A stretch of DNA of 30,074 nt from CAYUEQ01 sp964443805. Lineage in GTDB: Bacteria > Bacillota_I > Bacilli_A > RF39 > UBA660. This document shows positions 6,855 to 14,004 of the stretch, piece after piece. Location: contig CAYUEQ010000005.1 in NCBI GenBank assembly GCA_964443805.1, positions 1-30,074 on the forward strand. Reading direction: 5' to 3'. A program made the translations under genes and the position numbers. Within the stretch, counting starts at the first letter, position 1; each line of letters starts with the position of its first letter. The notes under the pieces were generated by a model, which saw only the letters and a list, made by a program, of their open reading frames with translations, ran no database searches and had not been told where the DNA came from.

Positions 6855-7723
6855 TAGTCTTGTTGTAAATCTGGTAATTCAATTACACTTCCATCATGAA
6901 GTAATATATCTAAACCTGCATCCTCACGTGCTTGAGCTTCTTTAATAGCTTTTTCTTCTTCAAACTTTCTTCTTTCCTCAGCCTCTAATGCTTTCTCTTT
7001 TTCTAATTGTAATTTTTCTTTTTCAATTCTAAAACGTTCTGCATTAGTCATTATTTTATCTTTTTCTTCAATAAGTGGTATCTTTATTTCTTGTTCATCA
7101 AATGAAAAAACATCATCGTTATTCTTGGTATCTGGCTCTACATATTCAACTGGGTGCTCTTGTTCTTCAATTTTTATATTAATTTCTTCTCCTACATTTA
7201 AGTTTTGAGATTCTTCATAATCATAATCTAAAGGTTTAAACAACTCTCTAAGTTTTTTTAGTTGCTCTTTAGAAAATCTACTAATAAATGATTTTTTGTT
7301 GTTTACTTTTTGTTCTTTATTCTCTTTTGGTTTATTTCTAGCTAAATCCTTAAACACTAAATAACTTTCTTTAAAAGCTATTTTTATATCTTTTCCTCGT
7401 TCTAGTTTTTGAGTAGTTTTTGTTTTTAAACTAGTCCATTTCTTATTTACAAAACGAAAAGGAGTAGCAACTACTTTTTTAGTGTCTCGAACAATGTTTG
7501 AACTTTTAATTTTATTGAGTGAAGTTATAAAAGACTTTTTTAAATTAATTTTTGGTCTATTTTTAATTTTTTGTTCTTTCAGCTTAAAAGTAATAGTATA
7601 CCCTTCAGCTTCGATAGATACACTATCCACCTTATTTTTATTAACTAATTCTTCCATTTCTTTTAAGGCATCGTTCATCTTTGCCATAATTTCTTTCATT
7701 AATTCTTGATTATCGCGTTCCAT
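6839..7723 (-). CDS. Uncharacterised charged, coiled-coil-rich protein
   Basis: I do not recognise this 294-aa protein. It has no signal peptide or membrane segment. The first 60 residues look like a small folded part (EAEGYTITFKLKEQ near 40-53). Residues about 60-160 are strongly basic. About 165-220 are acidic. Residues about 225-265 are a Lys/Glu-rich helix typical of a coiled coil. The ATG has a GGGGG Shine-Dalgarno 5 nt upstream. It starts 12 nt after the DUF1292 gene's stop and the pair share a promoter and terminator. The basic-acidic design would suit a nucleic-acid-associated or scaffold protein, but that is only a guess. Confidence 0.7.
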   Translation of the reverse strand: MERDNQELMKEIMAKMNDALKEMEELVNKNKVDSVSIEAEGYTITFKLKEQKIKNRPKINLKKSFITSLNKIKSSNIVRDTKKVVATPFRFVNKKWTSLKTKTTQKLERGKDIKIAFKESYLVFKDLARNKPKENKEQKVNNKKSFISRFSKEQLKKLRELFKPLDYDYEESQNLNVGEEINIKIEEQEHPVEYVEPDTKNNDDVFSFDEQEIKIPLIEEKDKIMTNAERFRIEKEKLQLEKEKALEAEERRKFEEEKAIKEAQAREDAGLDILLHDGSVIELPDLQQDYKISK

Positions 7724-7735
7724 ATTATCCCCCTC

Positions 7736-8017
7736 TTATACTGATGGTGCTATTTCACCAGTAACTAAACCATCTATAACTGTTTTAATCATTGTTTTTT
7801 CTTCTTCAGTTTCTAAATCGTTTAAAATAGCTTCTCCATCATTACTCTTAGTTAATATTCCACCAAATACATTATCCATTTCTTCAGGTCCAGGAATAGT
7901 ATATACTGCATAATCTTTACCATTTTCTTGTAATTCAAAAACAAAAAGCAATTTAGCATCTCTAGTTACTCCGTCTTCTGTTTCTACTTTAAACATTTTG
8001 TTCATATCTTCATTCAT
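7736..8017 (-). CDS. DUF1292 domain protein (YrzB-like)
   Basis: This 93-aa protein has the DUF1292 pattern: an N-terminal strand, FVFELQENGKDYAVYTIP in the middle and an acidic C-terminal helix (LETEEEKTMIKTVIDGL). DUF1292 proteins are small and common in Bacillota, with unknown function; in Bacillus yrzB lies near yrzL and yrrK. AGGAGG lies 9 nt before the ATG. It is the first gene of a two-gene unit with the coiled-coil gene. An alternative ATG four codons in (8005) is possible but has worse spacing. Confidence 0.8.
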   Translation of the reverse strand: MNEDMNKMFKVETEDGVTRDAKLLFVFELQENGKDYAVYTIPGPEEMDNVFGGILTKSNDGEAILNDLETEEEKTMIKTVIDGLVTGEIAPSV

Positions 8018-8042
8018 CTTAACTTGCCTCCTATTGTTTATA

Positions 8043-8071
8043 ATTATAACAATTTTTAATTAATTTGTCAT
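8043..8071 (-). promoter_or_regulatory. Sigma-A promoter of the DUF1292 gene
   Basis: On the minus strand ATGACA-17 bp-TATAAT lies about 26 bp before the start codon. The -10 box is perfect and the -35 box differs from consensus at one base. Confidence 0.65.
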
Positions 8072-8093
8072 TCTTTTTATAATTAATTATTAC

Positions 8094-8120
8094 AAAGAAA
8101 AAATCTCGCTAGCGAGATTT
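8094..8120 (-). terminator. Terminator of the cotD-like gene
   Basis: Bases 8101-8120 form a perfect 20-bp palindrome (AAATCTCGCT and its complement), followed on the minus strand by TTTCTTTG. It begins 2 nt after the cotD-like stop codon. Confidence 0.75.
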
Positions 8121-8122
8121 AA

Positions 8123-8446
8123 TTAAAAACAACAATTTCCTTCGTATACATTGCTTGCTATATTTTCTTCACAGCAAGTATAACATGGAGCAAAAGTATG
8201 ACGATAAATATGATGATTAACAATTCTTGTATTTACTGGACATATATGTGGTACCTCATGAACTATCTCACGATGACAAACTCTTTCTGTAGGTTGTTCA
8301 TAAATTGGTGGACAAACTATTCCAGGTAGACAAGATTGTCCCATATTATGTTGATCAAAATGCATTCCTTTTTTATGATCCATGTTGATTTTCATTGGTT
8401 CTTGAGCTGGCATATCCATACCCATATCAAAACAACGATTATACAT
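8123..8446 (-). CDS. CotD-like spore coat protein
   Basis: A 107-aa protein rich in Cys, His, Met and Pro. The central segment (HEVPHICPVNTRIVNHHIYRH) has the spaced histidines and VNHHxYxH pattern of CotD-family inner spore coat proteins. The C-terminus has CYTCC and CCF, which would suit disulfide cross-linking in the coat. There is no signal peptide, as expected for a protein assembled on the forespore from the mother cell. The ATG at 8446 has AGGGA 9 nt upstream; the GTG at 8452 would be only 3 nt away. Together with sigG it supports a sporulating organism. The family match is by composition and motif, so moderately certain. Confidence 0.75.
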   Translation of the reverse strand: MYNRCFDMGMDMPAQEPMKINMDHKKGMHFDQHNMGQSCLPGIVCPPIYEQPTERVCHREIVHEVPHICPVNTRIVNHHIYRHTFAPCYTCCEENIASNVYEGNCCF

Positions 8447-8468
8447 AAACACACTTCCCTTTCTAATT

Positions 8469-8495
8469 TATACTATTCTTAAGTATTTTAATTGT
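8469..8495 (-). promoter_or_regulatory. Possible sigma-K-type promoter of the cotD-like gene
   Basis: On the minus strand AC-N16-AATAGTATA resembles the sigma-K pattern AC-N16-CATANNNTA, with the first -10 base different. B. subtilis cotD is sigma-K controlled. In such AT-rich DNA this could be chance. Confidence 0.3.
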
Positions 8496-8519
8496 TAGGG
8501 CATTCAACTATTTATGTAT

Positions 8520-9827
8520 TTAGAATGGAAGTTTCATATTTCCACTGCTCATTTTTTTCATCATGTCTTTCATCATTTCAAATTGTTTAAGTAATCGATT
8601 TACTTCAGCAACACTTCTTCCACTACCTTTAGCTATTCTTTGTTTTCTAGAAGCTTTTAAAATTTGAGGGTTTCTTCTTTCTTCTTTTGTCATCGAAAGT
8701 ACAATTGCTTCTACATGAGCCATGTCTTTAGGATCTACATTGACATCGTTTAACCCCATTTTTCTGGCTCCCGGCAACATTTTTATAATGTTTTCTAAAG
8801 GACCTAGTTTTTTTATCTGTTGCATATTCTTTAGAAAATCTTCTAAATCATAATTTCCTTTTTTCATTTTTCTAGCTTGTTCTTTAGCTTCATCTTCATC
8901 CATTACATCTTCTACTTTTTCAGCAATGGAAAGAATATCTCCCATTCCAAGAATTCTTTCTGCCATCCTCTGTGGATAAAATTCAGTTAACCCATCTAAT
9001 TTTTCCGAATCCCCTACAAACTTAATTGGGATATTAGTTAGATGTCTTACTGATAAAGCAACACCACCTTTAGTATCTCCATCCATTTTCGTCAGTATCG
9101 ATCCTGTTAGTTTTAATGTTTCATCAAAACCTTTAATGACGTTAATTGCATCTTGTCCCATCATCGCATCGATAACTAAAATTACTTCTTGAGGATTTGC
9201 AAGTGCTACTATAGATTTTAATTCATCCATTAAAACCTCATCAATATGTAGTCGACCAGCGGTATCAATGATTATATAATCATTTTGATTTTCTTTAGCA
9301 AAGGTTAAGGCTTCTTCTACTATTTTAACTGGCTCAATTTTTCCTTTAGTAAATACAGGTACATCAAGTGATTTCCCTATTTCAACTAATTGATCAATTG
9401 CTGCAGGTCGATAAATATCACAAGCAACTAAGAGCGGTCTTTTAGCTTGTTTTTTTCTTAAAAAATTAGCTAATTTACCAGCAGTAGTTGTTTTACCTGA
9501 ACCTTGTAAACCTACTAACATTAAAATTGATGGATTACCTTCAATATTTAAAGGAACATAATCACTACCTAATAAATCAATTAATTCATCTTTAACTAAT
9601 TTTATAAAAAGTTCATCTGGTTTTAAAGATTTATGTACTTCTAGTCCTAAAGCTTTCTCTTTTACATTCTTAATAAATTCTTTAACTACTTCATAGTTAA
9701 CGTCTGCTTCTAAAAGAGCCATTCTAATTTCTCGCATCGCAATACTAATATTTTCATCGGTAATTCTTCCCATACCTCTTATATTTTTTATCGCTTTATT
9801 AATTCTATCTCCCATGTAATCAAACAT
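8520..9827 (-). CDS. ffh: Signal recognition particle protein Ffh
   Basis: Ffh (SRP54) binds 4.5S/6S RNA and signal sequences and delivers ribosomes to FtsY at the membrane. The N domain (1-90) is followed by the GTPase G domain with GLQGSGKTTTAGK (about 107-119), DTAGR near 190 and TKMDGDTKGG near 247-256. The methionine-rich M domain follows from about 300 (MGDILSIAEKVED to MMKDMMKKM). Length 435 aa is normal. GGTGAT precedes the ATG. It is the last of three co-directional genes, ftsY-ylxM-ffh, the same order as in Bacillus. No strong terminator was seen before cotD, so readthrough into cotD is possible. Confidence 0.97.
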   Translation of the reverse strand: MFDYMGDRINKAIKNIRGMGRITDENISIAMREIRMALLEADVNYEVVKEFIKNVKEKALGLEVHKSLKPDELFIKLVKDELIDLLGSDYVPLNIEGNPSILMLVGLQGSGKTTTAGKLANFLRKKQAKRPLLVACDIYRPAAIDQLVEIGKSLDVPVFTKGKIEPVKIVEEALTFAKENQNDYIIIDTAGRLHIDEVLMDELKSIVALANPQEVILVIDAMMGQDAINVIKGFDETLKLTGSILTKMDGDTKGGVALSVRHLTNIPIKFVGDSEKLDGLTEFYPQRMAERILGMGDILSIAEKVEDVMDEDEAKEQARKMKKGNYDLEDFLKNMQQIKKLGPLENIIKMLPGARKMGLNDVNVDPKDMAHVEAIVLSMTKEERRNPQILKASRKQRIAKGSGRSVAEVNRLLKQFEMMKDMMKKMSSGNMKLPF

Positions 9828-9840
9828 TTTATCACCTATC

Positions 9841-10122
9841 TTATATTATTTCTTTTATTTTTTCATAATCTTTTTCTTCTAATAATTCTAATATTTTAAC
9901 TCTATTCTTTAATATATTAAGTTTATCCTCATAATTTATTAATTTCTCTGTTGCTGTTTTAATTGTTTTTGAAATAGCGTTTCTACTTACATTATTATTA
10001 TCAGCAATTTCTGCTAAAGAAAAATCTTCCTTATAATAATCTGTAAAATATTTTACTTCTGTTGCTGTTAATAATAAATAATAACAATCAAATAATTCAT
10101 TCAAATAAATTCTATTTTTCAT
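9841..10122 (-). CDS. ylxM: YlxM/p13-family SRP-associated helix-turn-helix protein
   Basis: YlxM is a small sigma-region-4-like protein known to associate with the SRP and stimulate Ffh in some Gram-positives. The sequence has LTATEVKYFTDYYKEDFSLAEIADNNNVSRNAISKTIK, a helix-turn-helix typical of the family. I place the start at 10122 (MKNRIYLNELF, 93 aa), inside the end of ftsY (11-nt overlap), not at the longer possible start (10170). The shorter protein begins as other YlxM proteins do and the overlap suggests coupled translation. It sits between ftsY and ffh as in Bacillus. Confidence 0.9.
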   Translation of the reverse strand: MKNRIYLNELFDCYYLLLTATEVKYFTDYYKEDFSLAEIADNNNVSRNAISKTIKTATEKLINYEDKLNILKNRVKILELLEEKDYEKIKEII

Positions 10123-11110
10123 CTTTAACCATATCCTTAAACAATCCATATATATAATTCTCAATATCAAATGGTTTTAAATCAGTTTCTTTTTCACCAA
10201 GACCAACAAATTTAACTGGAATATTTACATCTTCTTTGATAGCGAGTACTATACCACCTTTAGCTGTCCCGTCTAATTTAGTTAAAACTATACCCGTTAT
10301 ATTAGTTATTTCTTTAAATGCTTTAGCTTGAAGAATTCCATTTTGACCTGTAGTAGCATCAATAATTAATAAAGTTTCATGAGGAGCATTATCAACATGT
10401 CTCCCAATCACTTTATTGATTTTCTCTAATTCTTTCATTAAATTAGTTTTATTTTGTAACCTTCCCGCTGTATCTACTAGTACTATATCAACGTTTTCAT
10501 CATTAGCAAGTACTAGACCATCATATATAACTCCTGCGGGGTCTTTGTTTTCTTCTCCATAAAATAAGCTATCAGTTCTTTTCGCCCACTCCTCTAACTG
10601 AGGAACAGCTCCTGCTCTAAATGTATCTCCTGCTATTAACATAACCTTCTTTCCTTCTTTTTTATATTTATACGCAAGTTTTCCAATAGTTGTTGTTTTA
10701 CCAACACCATTAACACCTACCATCAAAATAACTGTAGGACCATCCCCTTGAATATTTATCTTATCAGTTAAGGATTCTCCTTCAACATAAATAATAAACA
10801 TCTCATCGACAATTACTTCATTTAAATATTCTGTATCTGTTATATTTTCTTCTTTAACTCTTTTTCTTAAACGTTCAATAAAATCCACAACTGTTTTAAT
10901 TCCAATATCTGCTTGGATTAATATAATTTCTAACTCTTCAAAGTAATCTTCGTTTACTTTATTATATTTAACACCTAAATAAGATAGTTTTGAGACGAAT
11001 TCTTTTCTTGTTTTTTCTAAACCTTTATCATAAAGCTCAATAGTTTCTTGATCTTTATCAATTTTTTCTTTTTTATTTACAATTGACTTTAATTTATTAA
11101 AAAATCCCAT
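10112..11110 (-). CDS. ftsY: Signal recognition particle receptor FtsY
   Basis: FtsY is the membrane-associated SRP receptor GTPase. The NG domain shows GVNGVGKTTTIGKLAY near 133-148, DTFRAGAVPQLEEW, DTAGRLQNK and TKLDGTAKGG. The acidic A domain found in enterobacteria is reduced to a short charged N-terminus, usual for Bacilli. Length 332 aa is normal (B. subtilis 329). TAGGTGAT precedes the ATG. A TATAAT at a plausible -10 position lies upstream, but its -35 is poor. It heads the ftsY-ylxM-ffh unit. Confidence 0.97.
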   Translation of the reverse strand: MGFFNKLKSIVNKKEKIDKDQETIELYDKGLEKTRKEFVSKLSYLGVKYNKVNEDYFEELEIILIQADIGIKTVVDFIERLRKRVKEENITDTEYLNEVIVDEMFIIYVEGESLTDKINIQGDGPTVILMVGVNGVGKTTTIGKLAYKYKKEGKKVMLIAGDTFRAGAVPQLEEWAKRTDSLFYGEENKDPAGVIYDGLVLANDENVDIVLVDTAGRLQNKTNLMKELEKINKVIGRHVDNAPHETLLIIDATTGQNGILQAKAFKEITNITGIVLTKLDGTAKGGIVLAIKEDVNIPVKFVGLGEKETDLKPFDIENYIYGLFKDMVKDEK

Positions 11111-11165
11111 ATTAATATCACCTACTACCTATTATATTACAAATAACAATCCATTAATAGTGTTG

Positions 11166-11194
11166 TTGACAAGTATTTTATTAAATATTATACT
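11166..11194 (+). promoter_or_regulatory. Sigma-A promoter of the lipoprotein gene
   Basis: TTGACA-17 bp-TATACT, a near-consensus promoter about 24 bp before the start codon. Confidence 0.75.
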
Positions 11195-11217
11195 TATTAT
11201 GATAGGAGAAGATATAT

Positions 11218-11821
11218 ATGAAAAAAACAATTTATCTCATAACAGTAACACTTTTAGCATTAGCATTAACAGCATGTGATAATAAAAGCGAAAAAATACT
11301 TACTTGTAAACATACTTTCAACGACGAGTTAAATTACAAAACAATAACAACTAAAGTTACGACCACATTTAATTATGAAGAAAACGAAGTTTTAACTATG
11401 GATTATGAAATTGAAACAAGTTTAGCAGAAGAGCATTATGATGTATTAGAAGCAGAAGCATATAACGAAGCTCACAAGGCTGATGAGGTTTGTGATAATC
11501 TTAAAAAGAAATTAATTACTCAAAACAATAATGCCTTTAAATGTGATGAAGAATATAACAACCACAAAATAATAACTACTTATTCTTATGATATTAAACA
11601 ACTTGATATTGAAGATCATGAAATAATACTTCACAACTCAAATACTTTACCACAATTAAAAACTTTANNNNNNNNNNNNNNNNNNNNNNNNNNNNNNNNN
11701 NNNNNNNNNNNNNNNNNNNNNNNNNNNNNNNNNNNNNNNNNNNNNNNNNNNNNNNNNNNNNNNNNNNACTTTACCACAATTAAAAACTTTATTTGAAAAT
11801 TTAGACTATACATGTGAATAG
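11218..11821 (+). CDS. Uncharacterised cysteine-containing lipoprotein, interrupted by an assembly gap
   Basis: The N-terminus is a lipoprotein signal peptide: KK, a hydrophobic run, then the lipobox LTAC with the lipidated Cys at residue 20. The mature part is polar, with cysteines in TCKHTF, EVCDNL and FKCDEE. I do not recognise a family. A 100-N gap (11668-11767) interrupts the gene and, read at face value, causes a shifted tail ending at 11796. The 24 bases on each side of the gap are identical. If they are merged, the frame continues to FENLDYTCE and a TAG at 11819-11821, giving 159 aa and a fourth cysteine outside the lipobox. I therefore end the gene at 11821. GGAG precedes the ATG. 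It has its own promoter and terminator, so it is probably monocistronic. Confidence 0.75.
11644..11667 (+). repeat. Left copy of the 24-bp sequence bordering the gap
   Basis: Identical to 11768-11791 and directly abutting the first N. Probably the overlapping end of two contigs that were scaffolded but not merged, not a biological repeat. Confidence 0.9.
11668..11767. other. 100-N scaffold gap
   Basis: Exactly 100 N, the conventional placeholder for a gap of unknown length. Identical 24-mers flank it, so the real gap is probably negative: an unmerged overlap. Confidence 0.95.
11768..11791 (+). repeat. Right copy of the 24-bp sequence bordering the gap
   Basis: Identical to 11644-11667 and starting directly after the last N. 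Overlaying the two copies restores the lipoprotein reading frame. Confidence 0.9.
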
Positions 11822-11829
11822 TAAAATTT

Positions 11830-11862
11830 AAAACATTTAGTTTAATAATTAAATGTTTTTTG
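11830..11862 (+). terminator. Terminator of the lipoprotein gene
   Basis: AAAACATTTA/TAAATGTTTT forms a 10-bp stem with a 10-nt loop followed by TTT. It lies 8 nt after the corrected stop (11821), further support for that stop. Confidence 0.75.
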
Positions 11863-11871
11863 TTGGGAAAA

Positions 11872-11900
11872 TTGACAAACACACTAATTTAAAGTATAAT
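11872..11900 (+). promoter_or_regulatory. Sigma-A promoter of rnjA
   Basis: TTGACA-17 bp-TATAAT, a perfect consensus promoter 45 bp before the chosen start codon. The transcript would have a leader of roughly 38 nt. Confidence 0.9.
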
Positions 11901-11945
11901 TAATCTCAGTTGAAAAGCTTTTATAAAATTGAAATGAGGAATAAA

Positions 11946-13634
11946 ATGAAATTTTTTGATGAAAAAAACACATCAATTATTGCTTTGGGTGGATTAGAAG
12001 AAATAGGTAAAAACATGTTTGTTATAATGCACAAAAGTGAAATTATTATTATCGATGCAGGAGTTAAATTTCCTGAAGACGAGTTATTAGGAATAGATTA
12101 TGTAATCCAGGATGTATCTTTTTTAAAGCAACATGAGAATAAGATAAAGGGGTTATTAATAACACATGGACATGAGGACCATATAGGAGGTATCTCCTTT
12201 CTATTACAACATGTTAACGTCCCTGTTATCTATGCACCTAGAATTGCAGCAGATTTAATAACAAATAAATTAGAGGATAGAAATATTAAATATGATAATT
12301 TAGAAATAATTACTAGTGAATCTATAGTTAAAACTAAATATTTTGAAGTAGAATTTATATCTATGACCCACTCTATACCCGATTGTTTTGGTTTGGCAGT
12401 TAAAACTCCAAACGGAACAATAATGCATACCGGAGATTTTAAATTTGATTTAACTCCAATTGGACCAATGTTTGATTTATACAAACTAGCTAAATATGGT
12501 GATGAAGGAGTTAGATTATTACTTAGTGACAGTACTAATGCTTTATCTGAAGGCTTTTCAAAAAGTGAAAGTATTGTAGATGAGGCGTTAGGAAATATTA
12601 TATCTCAACACTTAGGACGTATTATATTAGCAACATTTGCATCTAATATGTACCGTGTTAAACACATTGTTGAAACATGTAAAAAGAATAATCGTAAAAT
12701 ATTAGTCTTTGGTCGTAGTATGGAAAATAATATTAAAGTTGCATTAAAAAACGGATTATTAGATGATCCAACAATGTTTATCGAACCAAATCAAGCGAAA
12801 GATTATAAGAATAATCAAATATGTATTCTTTGTACTGGTTCTCAAGGTGAACCACTTGCAGCTCTATCAAGAATAGCTAACGGATCACATAGACAAATAA
12901 AATTATTACCCGATGACTTAGTAGTCTTTTCATCAAGTCCTATACCAGGGAATGCTGAGGCGATTAATAGAGTAATAAATAAATTATATTTAAAAGGCGT
13001 TAGAGTTTATACTAATCATGAATTAGCCGATATCCATACATCAGGTCATGCTAAAGCTGATGAGTTAAGATTATTATTTAGATTAGTTAAACCAGATTAT
13101 TTTATGCCGATTCATGGTGAATATCGAATGCTTAAAGGTGCAGTTGATTTAGCTGTTGAGTGTGATGTAAAAAGAGAAAATACTTTTGTATTAAAAAATG
13201 GCGATGTCCTTTCTCTAACCCCAGATAAAAAAGTTATCTATGCTGGTGAAGTTCCAGGTGGAGATGTTTATGTTGATGGTTCAAGAGTTGGTGATGTTGG
13301 ATCTACAGTTATAAAAGATCGTAAACTGATGAGTAAAGATGGTATTTTAATGACTATACTTAATATTAATCCATTAACTAGAAAATTATTATTAAAACCA
13401 AATGTAACAACAAGAGGTTTTGTCCTAGTAAATGAAAGTCTTGGTTTAATCCAAGAAATTGAAAAGAAAGTTGATAGTATTGTAAAAGATGCCCTTTCAA
13501 AAGGACCATATAATTATGTTGATATAAAAAATCAAATAATCTTAGAACTTAATCCATTTATAAATGAAAAAACAGGAAGAAGACCTATAATCTTTCCTGT
13601 TATAATGGAAGTAAGAGAAACAGTTACTAATTAG
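11946..13634 (+). CDS. rnjA: Ribonuclease J (metallo-beta-lactamase/beta-CASP RNase)
   Basis: RNase J has 5'-3' exonuclease and endonuclease activity and is central to mRNA decay and rRNA maturation in Bacillota. The zinc motif THGHEDHIGG (H74, H76, D78, H79) is present, as are HTGDFKFD, the beta-CASP segment (CTGSQGEPLAALSRI) and the MPIHGEYRML motif. The C-terminal domain follows. I start at ATG 11946 (562 aa), because TGAGGA lies 5 nt upstream and B. subtilis RNase J1 is about 555 aa. The longer ORF from 11910 would begin too close to the promoter. One clear RNase J is present; whether a second (J2) exists elsewhere cannot be told. The gene converges on the RNase Y unit. Confidence 0.95.
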   Translation: MKFFDEKNTSIIALGGLEEIGKNMFVIMHKSEIIIIDAGVKFPEDELLGIDYVIQDVSFLKQHENKIKGLLITHGHEDHIGGISFLLQHVNVPVIYAPRIAADLITNKLEDRNIKYDNLEIITSESIVKTKYFEVEFISMTHSIPDCFGLAVKTPNGTIMHTGDFKFDLTPIGPMFDLYKLAKYGDEGVRLLLSDSTNALSEGFSKSESIVDEALGNIISQHLGRIILATFASNMYRVKHIVETCKKNNRKILVFGRSMENNIKVALKNGLLDDPTMFIEPNQAKDYKNNQICILCTGSQGEPLAALSRIANGSHRQIKLLPDDLVVFSSSPIPGNAEAINRVINKLYLKGVRVYTNHELADIHTSGHAKADELRLLFRLVKPDYFMPIHGEYRMLKGAVDLAVECDVKRENTFVLKNGDVLSLTPDKKVIYAGEVPGGDVYVDGSRVGDVGSTVIKDRKLMSKDGILMTILNINPLTRKLLLKPNVTTRGFVLVNESLGLIQEIEKKVDSIVKDALSKGPYNYVDIKNQIILELNPFINEKTGRRPIIFPVIMEVRETVTN

Positions 13635-13647
13635 TAACTGTTTTTTT
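13618..13647 (+). terminator. Terminator of rnjA
   Basis: A perfect 26-bp palindrome (arms AAACAGTTACTAA and its complement) followed by TTTT overlaps the rnjA stop codon. It may weakly serve the opposite strand too, where only three T follow. Confidence 0.8.
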
Positions 13648-13651
13648 GAGT

Positions 13652-13990
13652 TTATTTTTTTCTATTAATTATATATAAAGTACCTGAAACAAATACTAAT
13701 TGAAATAAAGTAGTATACAAACTTACTTTGCTTTGGTTTATTTGTTCAGCATAATTTCTTTCATAAAATACATATTCTGCTTTGCATTGCTCTTCACTAA
13801 ATTCTTCTTTCTTTTCATAATAAGGATACTCACTACATCCTGAATCTTGAAATGATTGATAAGTTAGTTTTTCCTGATACATAATTAAATTTAATCCTGA
13901 ATTAACTACAAATACGAGTGCTATTACTAGCCAAAATATAAATACACCATTCATAATTCTTAGTATTAAATCTTTGTCTTTATTAAACAT
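13652..13990 (-). CDS. Uncharacterised small two-helix membrane protein
   Basis: This 112-aa protein has a hydrophobic helix at about 12-33 (MNGVFIFWLVIALVFVV) and a second at about 90-107. Between them is an external or internal loop of about 55 residues rich in Glu, Tyr and Phe with two cysteines (DSGCSEY and EEQCKAE). I do not recognise a family. AAAGGG precedes the ATG. It begins 14 nt after the rny stop and has no promoter of its own that I can see, so it is probably co-transcribed with RNase Y, itself a membrane-anchored enzyme. A functional link is only suggested by this position. Confidence 0.7.
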   Translation of the reverse strand: MFNKDKDLILRIMNGVFIFWLVIALVFVVNSGLNLIMYQEKLTYQSFQDSGCSEYPYYEKKEEFSEEQCKAEYVFYERNYAEQINQSKVSLYTTLFQLVFVSGTLYIINRKK

Positions 13991-14004
13991 ATCGATCCCT
14001 TTTT

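Noticed and set aside
11631..11882. Antisense ORF spanning the N gap
   Set aside because: It exists only because Ns contain no stops; it overlaps a lipoprotein gene with promoter, lipobox and terminator on the other strand.
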